A DNA stretch of 64,000 nucleotides, taken from NCBI RefSeq assembly GCF_014696355.1, contig NZ_JACJQA010000041.1:43193-107192 (forward strand). The letters run 5' to 3'. The notes under the pieces were generated by a model. The model did not search any database. It saw only the letters and a list, made by a program, of their open reading frames with translations, and was not told the origin of the DNA. The translations under genes were made by a program, and so were the position numbers. The stretch is from Pseudanabaena sp. FACHB-1998. GTDB taxonomy: Bacteria > Cyanobacteriota > Cyanobacteriia > Pseudanabaenales > Pseudanabaenaceae. This document shows, piece by piece, positions 24,675 to 33,459 of this stretch (positions are counted from its first letter, which is position 1; the number at the start of each line of letters is the position of its first letter).

Positions 24675-25118
24675 ATGGACAAACAGATGAACATTTTTCG
24701 CTATGCTCGAACCACCATAATAGCGATCGCTTTAATGGTGGTTTTGACTTTCACAACTGCTTGTGGATCTCCTCAAGCTTCTAATCCCGTAAATCTCAAT
24801 CAAAGTTCAGATTACAGTCAAATTGCGCGAGGCAATTCTGCCGCAGGGCAAGATTATGGCGCTTGGGTGATGCAGACTAGCAAAGGCTTAATTAAGGATG
24901 CCTATGTACGCGACGGTAATAAATTAGGGGTCATCATTTCCCCTCAAGTTCTACCTAGAGATGTAAAGCCCTTAACTCAATCCCTAACCCAAGGCTTTCG
25001 GAATACTTTTCCTAATCAAGATTTAACCGTTTTAATCTATGCTCCTGACAAAAAATTGATTTTAACGGCTCGCTATGATTATCAGTCTAAACAAATTGAT
25101 TATCAGCAAGCAAGTTAA
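24675..25118 (+). CDS. Lipoprotein of unknown function
   Basis: 147 residues from the ATG at 24675 (GGA six bases upstream); the ATG at 24687 is equally possible, and an earlier frame start falls in a hairpin. Signal peptide with lipobox FTTAC followed by GSPQAS. The mature part (DYGAWVMQTSKGLIKDAYV, LGVIISPQVLPRDVKPLTQS, TVLIYAPDKKLILTARYDY) looks like a compact alpha/beta domain. No family recognised. Confidence 0.65.
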   Translation: MDKQMNIFRYARTTIIAIALMVVLTFTTACGSPQASNPVNLNQSSDYSQIARGNSAAGQDYGAWVMQTSKGLIKDAYVRDGNKLGVIISPQVLPRDVKPLTQSLTQGFRNTFPNQDLTVLIYAPDKKLILTARYDYQSKQIDYQQAS

Positions 25119-25155
25119 TTCCGCATGATCCACCTAGATTTTTATCGAGATAACC

Positions 25156-25446
25156 ATGAGTACTCAAACCCTAACCATTGCCAACTTCGATGATAATTAC
25201 TGGCGACAGAATTATGATTCTTGTCGGTATGTTGAGAAAGGATCTAACTATGAAGACTATCAGTTAGCCTATCAGACAGGACATGAAGGATGCGATCGCT
25301 ATTTGGGCAAAAGCTTTGATGAAGCGGAAACTGAACTCAAGCGAGATTATGAAGCTCTCTTAGCTCAAAAGAGTGGCACAGGACTAGCTTGGAATAAAGT
25401 CAAGGATGCAGTTCGCGATGCTTGGGATCAAGCAGGAACTACTTAA
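25156..25446 (+). CDS. Solo C-domain of the glycine-zipper protein family
   Basis: 96 residues. DDNYWRQNYDSCRYVEKGSN, YEDYQLAYQTGHEGCDRY, FDEAETELKRDYEAL and AWNKVKDAVRDAWDQAG align with the C-terminal halves of 19440-19940 and 40199-40702. The N-terminal zipper is absent, so this is a soluble version of the same domain. It shows that the YxxY/AWD module can stand alone. Confidence 0.75.
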   Translation: MSTQTLTIANFDDNYWRQNYDSCRYVEKGSNYEDYQLAYQTGHEGCDRYLGKSFDEAETELKRDYEALLAQKSGTGLAWNKVKDAVRDAWDQAGTT

Positions 25447-25450
25447 TACC

Positions 25451-25480
25451 AAATTAAGAAATGGCGTAGCCATTTCTTAA
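25451..25480. terminator. Hairpin interrupted by a mobile element
   Basis: Arms ttaagaaatggc / gccatttcttaa. Its outer right flank (ttt) now lies past the R1 element at 25481-25628; removing the element and one copy of CATTTCTTAA restores a perfect 33-bp palindrome. Confidence 0.75.
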
Positions 25481-25628
25481 CAGATGTTATGTGGAATGAA
25501 TATCGCCCTCACCCCCCAAGCCCCTTCTCCCATTAAAGGAGAGGGGGAGTAAGACTAATTTCTGATTCCCCTCTCCCCTTTTGGGAGAGGGGCTAGGGGT
25601 GAGGGTCTTGAGAACTTTCTCATAACAT
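25481..25628. mobile_element. C-rich repeat family R1, copy B, with 10-bp target duplication
   Basis: About 148 bp. Left end CAGATGTTATGTGGAATGAA, right end (reverse strand) ATGTTATGAGAAAG, inside which lie the ctcacccc / ggggtgag arms. Direct repeats CATTTCTTAA flank it at 25471-25480 and 25629-25638. The left end matches the IS end at 63888 at most positions. Confidence 0.75.
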
Positions 25629-25649
25629 CATTTCTTAATTTGAAAGGCT

Positions 25650-25680
25650 GTCCAAGGCGGCGCTTTGCGCCGCCTTGGAC
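25650..25680. terminator. GC-rich hairpin
   Basis: Stem gtccaaggcggcgc / gcgccgccttggac, loop ttt. Confidence 0.6.
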
Positions 25681-25718
25681 GCATAATTTTTTTATTTTTA
25701 ATGGAGTTCTAAATAGCT

Positions 25719-26228
25719 ATGCCAAATACTAGTGATGAATATAAGCGTCAAGTCATGCAAGATTTATCGGGAGGAAGTAGAGAAACTCTCCCTGATGAGT
25801 CAGAAAACTTTACGGATTTTGATAATTTTGCTCAAAGGTCTTCCCGTGAAGAACGTCGTAATATATTTAGTGATTTTTTCCAGCCCGATCGCATTTCTTC
25901 AGCACAAATGGAGCCAGAATTGCAGCAAGCTCTTGCTAAGATTCAGCCCAGTCAGCGAGATGATGTAGCCAGAGAGCTATTTAGTCAGCTCAAAAAGAGA
26001 GGTCTAGGTAATCGCGATCTAGAAAAGCAATTAGGTCTATCCAGTCATGATCCCAGCCGCATGACCCCTGATGATGTTGCCAAACTAGCAGGATTTACCT
26101 ACCATTCCCATCCTGATATTTTCCATGAAGTTCTAGCTGATCAACCCGCAGTAGTCAAATTTCTCAGCAATCCTGTAGTGGGCGCAGTTGTAGGTGCGAT
26201 CGCTTCAAAATGGATTGGTCGCAAATAA
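25719..26228 (+). CDS. Hypothetical protein with C-terminal glycine-rich helix
   Basis: 169 residues. Disordered acidic N-terminus, then a helical part (ELQQALAKIQPSQRDDVARE, LFSQLKKRGLGNRDLEKQL) and a C-terminal MTPDDVAKLAGFTYHSHPDI followed by a hydrophobic VVGAVVGAIASKWIG. Not recognised; similar unnamed proteins occur in cyanobacterial stress clusters. Last gene of the plus-strand stress run; an A/T-flanked terminator follows at 26321. Confidence 0.65.
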   Translation: MPNTSDEYKRQVMQDLSGGSRETLPDESENFTDFDNFAQRSSREERRNIFSDFFQPDRISSAQMEPELQQALAKIQPSQRDDVARELFSQLKKRGLGNRDLEKQLGLSSHDPSRMTPDDVAKLAGFTYHSHPDIFHEVLADQPAVVKFLSNPVVGAVVGAIASKWIGRK

Positions 26229-26320
26229 AAATATCCAAAGAAAATATCACTTGCCTTATCTATTCAAAAATGACTATAATCTCCTGCCCTACGAGATTAA
26301 TGACATTCTCCGTCCTAGCT

Positions 26321-26368
26321 AGACAGATTAAAAAAAAGCTTGCAAAGCAAGCTTTTTTTAATCTGTCT
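26321..26368. terminator. Strong bidirectional terminator
   Basis: Stem agacagattaaaaaaaagct mirrored around tgcaaagca; T-runs on both sides. Confidence 0.75.
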
Positions 26369-26533
26369 GGACTACGCAAAGCCTACACAGACTTTACTCA
26401 AGCACAGTTTCGACAAAATAGGGACTAAAAGAAAGAATGTATGAAGTTTTAAGACAATCCTATACAACTTATGCAATCCGAAAATTTAGTTATACATGAT
26501 TTCAACCGTGGCTTAATTATAGTATTTCTTATA

Positions 26534-26620
26534 GGTACTTAGATGCAATTAAATACAAAACTTAAAAATCCGCGACGCACGCACAGCTTGCTTCACAGGT
26601 TTTAACTCTGATTTTAATGA
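26534..26620. mobile_element. R2 repeat, degenerate copy
   Basis: Begins taggtacttagatgcaatta, keeps the cgcacgcacagc centre, and ends gattttaatgacgct. Symmetry is poor. Confidence 0.35.
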
Positions 26621-26704
26621 CGCTCAAATACTTGTCAAGATAACTAACTTTAGAACTAGTCGTTATCATCGCCTGCGAACAAATTTATAGACAGGAGATT
26701 CATA

Positions 26705-27775
26705 ATGAGAATTGCCCAAGTTGCCCCACTATGGGAACAGGTTCCTCCCCCCGCTTATGGCGGCACTGAACTCGTAGTCAGTTTGCTAACCGAAGAACTA
26801 GTCAGTCGCGGTCACGATGTTACTTTATTTGCTTCAGGAGATTCCAAAACCTCCGCTAAATTAGAATCTGTACATCCCAGAGCTTTACGTTTAGATACTA
26901 CTGTCAAAGATCCTAATATCTATGACATGCTTAATATGAGTCGAGTATATGAGAATGCGGATAGATTTGACATCATTCATTCCCATGTTGGCTGTGTCGC
27001 ACTACCTTACACAAATTTAGTAAAAACACCGACAGTACATACTCTACACGGGATTTTTACTCCCGATAATGAGAAGTTATTTACCCATGTCCGAACACAA
27101 CCCTTCATTAGTATTTCCAATTCCCAAAGGGATGATAGCCTAGGTTTAAACTATGTATCTACCATATACAACGGTATTGATACGAGTACTTATAAATTCC
27201 ATCCGCAGCCAGAGCGTCCAGCGTATCTGGCTTTTTTGGGACGCATTTCCCCTGAAAAAGGAGCGCACTTAGCTATTGAGATTGCTAAACGCTCTGGTTG
27301 GCATCTAAAGATGGCTGGCAAGGTGGATGCAGTGGATTTAGAATATTTTGAGACACAAATCTTGCCTCACCTTGGTGATAAACAAATTGAATTTCTCGGT
27401 GAAGCAGATCATCAACAAAAAAGTGTGCTTATGGGTGGAGCTGTGGCAACGCTTTTCCCTATCACATGGAAAGAACCCTTTGGACTGGTAATGATTGAGT
27501 CCATGGTGACAGGAACCCCTGTAATTGCCATGAATTTAGGCTCTGTATCTGAAGTAATTGCTCATGGTAAAAGTGGATTTCTATGTCGTAGTGTTGATGA
27601 GTGTATCGATGCGATCGCCTCGGCTGAAAAGCTAGATAGATTTCTATGTCGAGAGCATGTATTGCTAAATTTCACTGCCAAGCGGATGGCAGATGGCTAT
27701 GAAGCGGTATATCAGAAGATTATAGGATCAGCGTATTCTCGTAATGGACAGAAACGCGATTTGGTAATGCAATAA
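26705..27775 (+). CDS. Glycosyltransferase family 4
   Basis: 356 residues of the GT-B fold. N-domain: IAQVAPLWEQVPPPAYGGTE and LVSRGHDVTLFASGDS, the acceptor-side signature. C-domain: FLGRISPEKGAHLAIEIAKR and WKEPFGLVMIESMVTGTPVI with the retaining GT4 Glu-x7-Glu pair. Transfers a sugar from a nucleotide donor; acceptor not predictable. Followed by a second GT4, a debranching-type glucosidase and a transporter, suggesting a glycan or compatible-solute pathway. Confidence 0.9.
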   Translation: MRIAQVAPLWEQVPPPAYGGTELVVSLLTEELVSRGHDVTLFASGDSKTSAKLESVHPRALRLDTTVKDPNIYDMLNMSRVYENADRFDIIHSHVGCVALPYTNLVKTPTVHTLHGIFTPDNEKLFTHVRTQPFISISNSQRDDSLGLNYVSTIYNGIDTSTYKFHPQPERPAYLAFLGRISPEKGAHLAIEIAKRSGWHLKMAGKVDAVDLEYFETQILPHLGDKQIEFLGEADHQQKSVLMGGAVATLFPITWKEPFGLVMIESMVTGTPVIAMNLGSVSEVIAHGKSGFLCRSVDECIDAIASAEKLDRFLCREHVLLNFTAKRMADGYEAVYQKIIGSAYSRNGQKRDLVMQ

Positions 27776-27987
27776 AAACTCTCAAATTTTGGAAAGTGCT
27801 TCTAAATTTCCAAAATTTGATAGCTCTAAAGAAGTAAGGACTTCACTATATCGATTTATCAATGAGTAGGCACTCATTGATAAATCGAAAAAACAATCAC
27901 CGTAAGAGTTTAAAGGTTCTATTTTTTTGCAGTCAAAATAGAACCCGCTATAACTTAGGAATTTTCAAATTAAAGGATAGAAATATC
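27776..27987. repeat. Three hairpins between the two GT genes
   Basis: Arms tcaaattttgga type (about 27782-27820), cgatttatcaatgagt / actcattgataaatcg (about 27850-27887) and ggttctattttt / aaaatagaacc (about 27914-27945). They support the internal start chosen for the next gene. Confidence 0.6.
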
Positions 27988-29283
27988 ATGTTGAGCTTAA
28001 ATAGACAGGCGATCGCCCTCATCTCTGATCACGCTGATCCTGCGGCCGAAATTGGGAGCGAAGAGGCAGGTGGACAAAATGTATATGTCCGCCATGTGGG
28101 TGAAACCCTTGCATCTTTGGGTTGGCATGTAGATATGTTTACCCGCAAGGTTAATGCAGATGATGAGGACATTGTGCAGCATACGCCCCATTGCCGCACC
28201 ATCCGACTTCAAGCAGGGGCAGAAACTTATATCCCTAGAGATCAATTATTTGGGCATATGCCAGAATTTGTGAGTTCTTTTCAATCTTTTCAAAGGACTC
28301 AAGGCTTGAATTATCCCTTAGTCCATACTAATTATTGGCTATCCGCTTGGGCGGGAATGGAATTACAAAAGACTAGTGCTATTCAATTGGTACATACTTA
28401 TCACTCTTTAGGAGCGGTTAAATATCAGGATCGGGCAAAAACTCCGCAAATTGCCAATACTCGATTGAAAATTGAACGCGAGATTTTAGAACGAGCTAAC
28501 TGTGTAGTCGCAACTAGTCCGCAGGAACAAGAAACTTTGCGATCGCTTGTTTCTACTCAAGGTCAAATTGAAGTCATTCCCTGTGGGACTGATACTAACA
28601 ACTTTCGATTAACCTCTAAAGCTTTGGCGCGTGCCAAATTAAAATTTGGCAGTCAAGAAAAAATTATTCTCTATGTTGGTCGATTTGATGAGCGTAAGGG
28701 AATTGAGACATTGGTGAGAGCTTTCGCTCTCCTCAAGGAATACGATCTACCACACCTGAAGTTAGTGATTGTGGGTGGCAGTTCCGCAAATATGCCTGAT
28801 GGTGATGAGAGAGAGAGGATTGAACACATTGTCGATGAATTAGGGCTGCGAGATAGCACAGTTTTTACGGGTAGAATCGGACATGATATTTTGCCTTTTT
28901 ACTATACGGCGGCTGATGTTTGCGTAATTCCTAGTCACTATGAACCCTTTGGACTGGTCGCAATTGAAGCGATGGCTTGTGGTGTGCCTGTGGTGGCTTC
29001 TAATGTTGGCGGATTGACCTTTACTATCCTTCCTGAAGAGACGGGTTTGCTAGTACCGCCTAAAGATGTCGTCGCTTTTGCTAATGGTATTCATCGAATT
29101 TTGTTTGATGAATTGTGGGTTAGAAAAATGCGAAAGCAAGCATCAGCGAATGTGAATCAACGCTTTAGCTGGACAGGAGTTACTATTCAGTTGAGTGAAC
29201 TCTATCGTCATGTGTTAGCGCGATCGATTATGCATGAGCAGGCGTGGAATTACAAAATGCCAAGTATTACGAGATCGGCTTAG
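27988..29283 (+). CDS. Glycosyltransferase family 4 (sucrose-synthase/MshA-like)
   Basis: 431 residues from the ATG at 27988 (AAAGGA ten bases upstream); the frame extends 42 codons further up but through hairpins. The N-terminus ALISDHADPAAEIGSEEAGG then QNVYVRHVGETLA has the GGQNVYV loop of the sucrose-phosphate-synthase and MshA subgroup. C-domain: ILYVGRFDERKGIETLVRAF and HYEPFGLVAIEAMACGVPVV with both catalytic-site glutamates. Donor and acceptor unknown. Cotranscribed with the preceding GT4 is plausible. Confidence 0.9.
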   Translation: MLSLNRQAIALISDHADPAAEIGSEEAGGQNVYVRHVGETLASLGWHVDMFTRKVNADDEDIVQHTPHCRTIRLQAGAETYIPRDQLFGHMPEFVSSFQSFQRTQGLNYPLVHTNYWLSAWAGMELQKTSAIQLVHTYHSLGAVKYQDRAKTPQIANTRLKIEREILERANCVVATSPQEQETLRSLVSTQGQIEVIPCGTDTNNFRLTSKALARAKLKFGSQEKIILYVGRFDERKGIETLVRAFALLKEYDLPHLKLVIVGGSSANMPDGDERERIEHIVDELGLRDSTVFTGRIGHDILPFYYTAADVCVIPSHYEPFGLVAIEAMACGVPVVASNVGGLTFTILPEETGLLVPPKDVVAFANGIHRILFDELWVRKMRKQASANVNQRFSWTGVTIQLSELYRHVLARSIMHEQAWNYKMPSITRSA

Positions 29284-29296
29284 ATTACTTGATATT

Positions 29297-29368
29297 AGGA
29301 CAAATTAAAACCCAAGAAGCGAGTTGTGGTGCGAAGCGCCGCAACTTGTTTTCTGGTTATGCGTCCTA
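29297..29368. repeat. R3 palindromic repeat, copy 1
   Basis: Begins aggacaaattaaaacccaag, centre gcgaagcgccgc, ends ggttatgcgtcct. Copies: 35580-35643 and 36372-36450. Confidence 0.5.
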
Positions 29369-29369
29369 A

Positions 29370-29509
29370 GAGCGTGTTTGAGAAGTCTCCTATCTAGCAT
29401 AAATTTCTGCTTTTACCCCCCTTAATCCCCCCTTTCAAAGGGGGGAAACTTGAATCCTCCCCCTTTCAAGGGGGAGTTAGAGGGGGTAAAAAACTTCTCA
29501 AACACGCTC
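29370..29509. mobile_element. 140-bp MITE, copy 1
   Basis: Terminal inverted repeat GAGCGTGTTTGAGAAGT at both ends, internal C-rich foldback, flanked by direct TAA repeats (29367-29369 and 29510-29512). Differs from 39673-39812 at only a few bases. A TNA duplication and GAG ends suit IS5-group (IS1031-like) transposases; no transposase lies in the window. Confidence 0.85.
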
Positions 29510-29565
29510 TAATACCTAAAATAATTATTTTCAGTATATCCACTTAATAATATCCACTTAATAAT

Positions 29566-31839
29566 ATGCCTAATACAAACCCATCAATCATACCTGAACC
29601 CAACATTATTGAAGTAGATGGAAGGACATATATTCCCATAAATAAAACTCAAATTGCCCCTTGGGTATGTTTGATTGGTGAGCATCCAATTTCCACGCTG
29701 ACTCTAAAAGATGATGATTTATTCCTTATTACCGATACTTTAGGAAATATCTCTGACCTTAGCTGCCGTAGTGGCGGCTTTGAGGACAGCATGGGCTTAT
29801 TTTGCCGTGATACAAGGTTTTTGAGCCGTCTAGAATTACAAATTGATGGGCGATCGCCTATTTCGTTTAGTAGTACGGCTCATAAAGGGTTTGCAATGTC
29901 GGTTTTATGTTCTAATCCTGTTATCAATAATTCCGAGGGTCAGCAAATTCTCTCAGAAACGATTGGAATTCGTCGGGAAATTGTAATTAAAGGTGGTTTA
30001 TTTGAAGAAATTCAAGTAACTAATTACAACACTTATCCAGTTGATTTTACGCTCAGTTTGAGCTTTGATGCTGATTTTCAGGACTTATTTGAAGTAAGGG
30101 GGGCAAAACGAGAGAAAAGAGGAGTTTTATTAAGCTATCTACCCAACTTAGAGAAAGTATCCGCAGAAACTCTATTTAAAGAAATAGTGCTTGCCTATGA
30201 GGGACTAGATGGATCATTAATGGAATCAAGAATCCAGTTTAATTCGCGCCAACCTGATCAAATCTTAGGTTATACAGGAGTTTGGCAACTTAATTTAGCC
30301 GCCCATGAGGCGATTACGTTGGGATATCGGATTCATTTATTTACCAATAATCGTCCCACGTCAGTGGTAAATGTCCCTGATACTTTTTTTCAAGCGAAAG
30401 CTGAAGAGCTACTAGACGAAAAGATGTGGATGGAACAAATCACGCGTATTCAAACGGATAATAAATCGCTAAATCAGGTGATCGATCGTGCCGTACAGGA
30501 CATTTATCTGCTTAGGCAAACTTCAGAAAAGAATAATTTCCTTTCCGCAGGTGTGCCTTGGTTCTCAACTTTGTTTGGGCGAGATTCAATTATTTCCGCT
30601 TCTCAAACGCTCGTTTTAGATCCAACGATCGCCCGCGATACTTTGTTGATTTTGGCGCATTTTCAGGGTAAAGAAGATAATGAATGGCGGGATGAACAGA
30701 GGGGAAAAATTCTCCATGAGATTAGATTGGGAGAAATGGCGCGTTGTCATGAAATTCCGCACAATCCTTACTATGGAACGGTAGATGCCACACCTCTGTG
30801 GTTAATGCTCTATGCCGAATACTATGCTTGGACTGCTGACCAAACAACCATCGATCAGCTATGGGCAAATGCCATGTCGGCAATGGCTTGGATCGATCGC
30901 AACTGCAAAGAAACTGGCTATCTCTACTATCATCGCTCCTCGGCAAAAGGGCTGGTCAATCAGGGATGGAAAGACTCAGAAAACTGTATTGTCAATAGTA
31001 AAGGCGAAATCGCGAAGGGACCGATCGCTTTATGTGAGGTACAGGGATATGTCTATGCTGCCAAGATTAGAATGAGTGAATTGGCTGAGAAAAGGCAATT
31101 ATTCGATTTAGCTGAACTTTGGCGAGCGCAAGCAAAGGAACTAAAATCACGGTTCAATAAAGATTTTTGGATGCCCGAACAGGACTATTGCGCTCTGGCT
31201 CTAGATGGTGAGGGAAAAGCCATTGATAGTATTACCTCTAATGCGGGTCATTGTATGCATTTAGGCATTTTCGATCACGAAAAAGTGCTGAGAGTTGCCG
31301 CGCGACTAAATGAGCCTGACATGTATAACGGCTGGGGAGTTCGTACCCTCAGCAATCTTTCTCCAGCCTATAATCCGATGGGATACCACGTTGGTTCTGT
31401 CTGGCCCCACGATAATAGCTTGATCGCCCTTGGAATGCGATCGCATAGTCTTGTGAAACAATCACTAAGAATTGCTAAAGGCTTAATCGATATGACTATT
31501 TCCCAACCCTATCACCGACCACCTGAACTCTTTTGTGGCTATGAGTACAATGGATTTACTTCGCCAGTGCAGTATCCAGTCGCTTGTTCGCCTCAGGCTT
31601 GGGCAACAGGAACCATTTTTCAACTAATTTCGATTATGGTTAATTTTGTTCCTAATGCTAATAGCAATCAACTTCATATAATCGATCCCTGCTTGCTGGA
31701 TTCCATTAATCACCTGTCAATCCAGAATTTACGAATTGGACAAACCTTACTCGATCTAGAATTTGAACGCTACGATGAAACTACCGCCTGTCGGGTCAAT
31801 AAAAAACGTGGCAATATCCGCGTAATCATTGAAGCATAG
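29566..31839 (+). CDS. Amylo-alpha-1,6-glucosidase / glycogen-debranching-type protein
   Basis: 757 residues. The N-terminal domain (SGGFEDSMGLFCRDTRFLSR, about 70-90) is the GDE_N-bis domain; the C-terminal (alpha/alpha)6-barrel contains WFSTLFGRDSIISASQTL, ILHEIRLGEMA, YYGTVDATPLWLMLYAEYY and NGWGVRTLSNLSPAYNPMGY. The family hydrolyses alpha-1,6 branches of glycogen-like glucans or related alpha-glucosides. No signal peptide, so cytoplasmic. Eight nt ahead of the MFS gene and likely cotranscribed. Confidence 0.9.
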   Translation: MPNTNPSIIPEPNIIEVDGRTYIPINKTQIAPWVCLIGEHPISTLTLKDDDLFLITDTLGNISDLSCRSGGFEDSMGLFCRDTRFLSRLELQIDGRSPISFSSTAHKGFAMSVLCSNPVINNSEGQQILSETIGIRREIVIKGGLFEEIQVTNYNTYPVDFTLSLSFDADFQDLFEVRGAKREKRGVLLSYLPNLEKVSAETLFKEIVLAYEGLDGSLMESRIQFNSRQPDQILGYTGVWQLNLAAHEAITLGYRIHLFTNNRPTSVVNVPDTFFQAKAEELLDEKMWMEQITRIQTDNKSLNQVIDRAVQDIYLLRQTSEKNNFLSAGVPWFSTLFGRDSIISASQTLVLDPTIARDTLLILAHFQGKEDNEWRDEQRGKILHEIRLGEMARCHEIPHNPYYGTVDATPLWLMLYAEYYAWTADQTTIDQLWANAMSAMAWIDRNCKETGYLYYHRSSAKGLVNQGWKDSENCIVNSKGEIAKGPIALCEVQGYVYAAKIRMSELAEKRQLFDLAELWRAQAKELKSRFNKDFWMPEQDYCALALDGEGKAIDSITSNAGHCMHLGIFDHEKVLRVAARLNEPDMYNGWGVRTLSNLSPAYNPMGYHVGSVWPHDNSLIALGMRSHSLVKQSLRIAKGLIDMTISQPYHRPPELFCGYEYNGFTSPVQYPVACSPQAWATGTIFQLISIMVNFVPNANSNQLHIIDPCLLDSINHLSIQNLRIGQTLLDLEFERYDETTACRVNKKRGNIRVIIEA

Positions 31840-31847
31840 GAGTTCTA

Positions 31848-33224
31848 TTGTCCTACGTAGAAGATTTATCTGAAGGTTTGGCTGAAAATTTAGCTGAAAA
31901 GACAATTCCAGCAGTCCGCATCTCTGTGCGAAATAGCCTCAAAGCTTCAACAATTGATGGTGGTTTATCGACGATTTTTAGTAATGTGACAGGAGGAGTA
32001 TTACTCAGTAGTTTTTTATTGAATTTGGGAGCGAATCCTTTTGAGATTGGATTGTTAGCTTCATTCCCCATGCTTGCCAATCTATTACAACCCCTCGGAG
32101 CCTTACTATCCAATCGCTCAAGTAGTCGTCATGATTATGGCATATGGACTTTTTTGCCTTCACGATTAATTTGGTTAATCTTACTGGTTCCGCTTATTTT
32201 GCGAAGGACTAATTCCCATATTTCTGAGCAATTAGTTTATGTGACTCTAACTTTAGTCGGATTTTCGAGCATTCTCTCGGCTTTAGGGAGTGCATCTTGG
32301 ATGAGTTGGTTAGCGGCACTAGTTCCCGCAAAACTGCGTGGTCGCTATTACAGTATTCGCAATGTGGTGGGGAATATCGTCAGTCTGTTCTGTTTACCTA
32401 TTGCTAGTTTTATTATTTCCCATTGGCACGAAGGGGCGATCGCAGGTTATGGCATTGTTTTAGGAATTAGTATCTTAGCAGGCGTGGCAAGCTTGATTTG
32501 CCAGCATTTTATGATTGATATCAACCCTCAAAAATATCAATCAGATTGCCAAGAGGAATATAAAGATCCCAATAATTCCTTGGCAATAAATTCTTTGTTT
32601 ATAAACAAAGAATTTATTGCCAAGGAATTTAAATTCCTTTTCTATCAAAATCGTAATTTGGTTATTCTCTTAATCTATTTTTCCCTATGGGGATTTGCTG
32701 TTAATCTCAGCACACCATTTTTTAACCTCTATATGCTGGAAAATCTGAGTATAGATATTACTTGGGTAACGCTTTTCAGCAGTTTAGGTAGTGGCGCAAA
32801 TATGCTAATGCTCTTAGTCTGGGGCAGAATAAGCGATCGCGTTGGCAATCGCCAGTTATTAATATTTGCAGGATTAGCGATCGCTATTACGCCTTTATTT
32901 TGGCTATTCACAGGTGTAACCGAAGTTCATTCCCAACTATGGATTTATTTAGTCATTTTCCATATTTTTCTTGGCGGCTCTTGGGCAGCGATTGATTTAG
33001 GAAGTAATAACATTCAAATTGAGGCGGCTCCCATTCAACATCACGCCATTTTCTTCGCATTAGTGTCCGCCTTAACTGGTATAAGTAGCGCCTTGGGAAC
33101 GACTCTAGGTGGGCTTTTAGCCCAAAGCGCCCATTATGAAGGCATTTTTAGTATATTTTTTATATCCACTGTCTTACGATTGCTAGCACTTATTCCTTTG
33201 CTTTTGCTAACTGATGTTCTCTAG
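31848..33224 (+). CDS. MFS transporter carrying an internal palindrome
   Basis: 458 residues starting at TTG (31848), supported by AGGAG five bases upstream and by the absence of a nearby ATG. About twelve hydrophobic segments; family words GANPFEIGLLASFPMLANLL, LAALVPAKLRGRYYSIRNVV and LVWGRISDRVGNRQLLIF mark a permease of the major facilitator superfamily. The central cytoplasmic loop (residues about 235-265, NSLAINSLFINKEFIAKEF) is encoded by a 56-bp perfect palindrome. Substrate unknown; a sugar fits the operon. Confidence 0.85.
   Translation: MSYVEDLSEGLAENLAEKTIPAVRISVRNSLKASTIDGGLSTIFSNVTGGVLLSSFLLNLGANPFEIGLLASFPMLANLLQPLGALLSNRSSSRHDYGIWTFLPSRLIWLILLVPLILRRTNSHISEQLVYVTLTLVGFSSILSALGSASWMSWLAALVPAKLRGRYYSIRNVVGNIVSLFCLPIASFIISHWHEGAIAGYGIVLGISILAGVASLICQHFMIDINPQKYQSDCQEEYKDPNNSLAINSLFINKEFIAKEFKFLFYQNRNLVILLIYFSLWGFAVNLSTPFFNLYMLENLSIDITWVTLFSSLGSGANMLMLLVWGRISDRVGNRQLLIFAGLAIAITPLFWLFTGVTEVHSQLWIYLVIFHIFLGGSWAAIDLGSNNIQIEAAPIQHHAIFFALVSALTGISSALGTTLGGLLAQSAHYEGIFSIFFISTVLRLLALIPLLLLTDVL
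32574..32629. repeat. 56-bp perfect palindrome inside the MFS gene
   Basis: Left arm aattccttggcaataaattc then tttgttta, mirrored without a loop (centre 32601/32602). It keeps the reading frame. Confidence 0.9.
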
Positions 33225-33255
33225 AAATCCACCCACCTCTCACCTTTCGTTCCCC

Positions 33256-33286
33256 AATAAAGGCGGCGCATTGCGCCGCCTTTATT
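33256..33286. terminator. Bidirectional terminator
   Basis: Stem aataaaggcggcgca / tgcgccgcctttatt, followed by T-rich sequence; between the convergent MFS and Lmo0937-like genes. Confidence 0.75.
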
Positions 33287-33306
33287 GTTTTTTGCTGGGA
33301 AAATAC

Positions 33307-33459
33307 TTAGATATATTCACCTGCGAAGAGGTTATAGACGATACCAATGATGGCTAAAACTAAGAGTGGATGGATTAAACCACTACCACTATTAATAGAA
33401 TATCCTAATAACCAGAGAATAATTAGTACGCCAACGCCAGTCCAGATTAGATTTAACAT
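33307..33459 (-). CDS. Lmo0937-family small membrane protein
   Basis: 50 residues: MLNLIWTGVGVLIILWLLGY, a short polar SINSGSG, then LIHPLLVLAIIGIVYNLFAG. Two helices with the family words LWLLG and G-IHxLLVxAII. Found in many bacteria in stress loci, function unknown. ATG at 33457-33459. Confidence 0.85.
   Translation of the reverse strand: MLNLIWTGVGVLIILWLLGYSINSGSGLIHPLLVLAIIGIVYNLFAGEYI

Larger units (their letters stand above)
26229..26704. other. 476-bp intergenic region
   Basis: Contains the strong terminator at 26321-26368 and a decayed R2 repeat at 26534-26620, then the leader of the glycosyltransferase gene with an AGGAG ribosome site at about 26694. No convincing gene. Confidence 0.6.
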
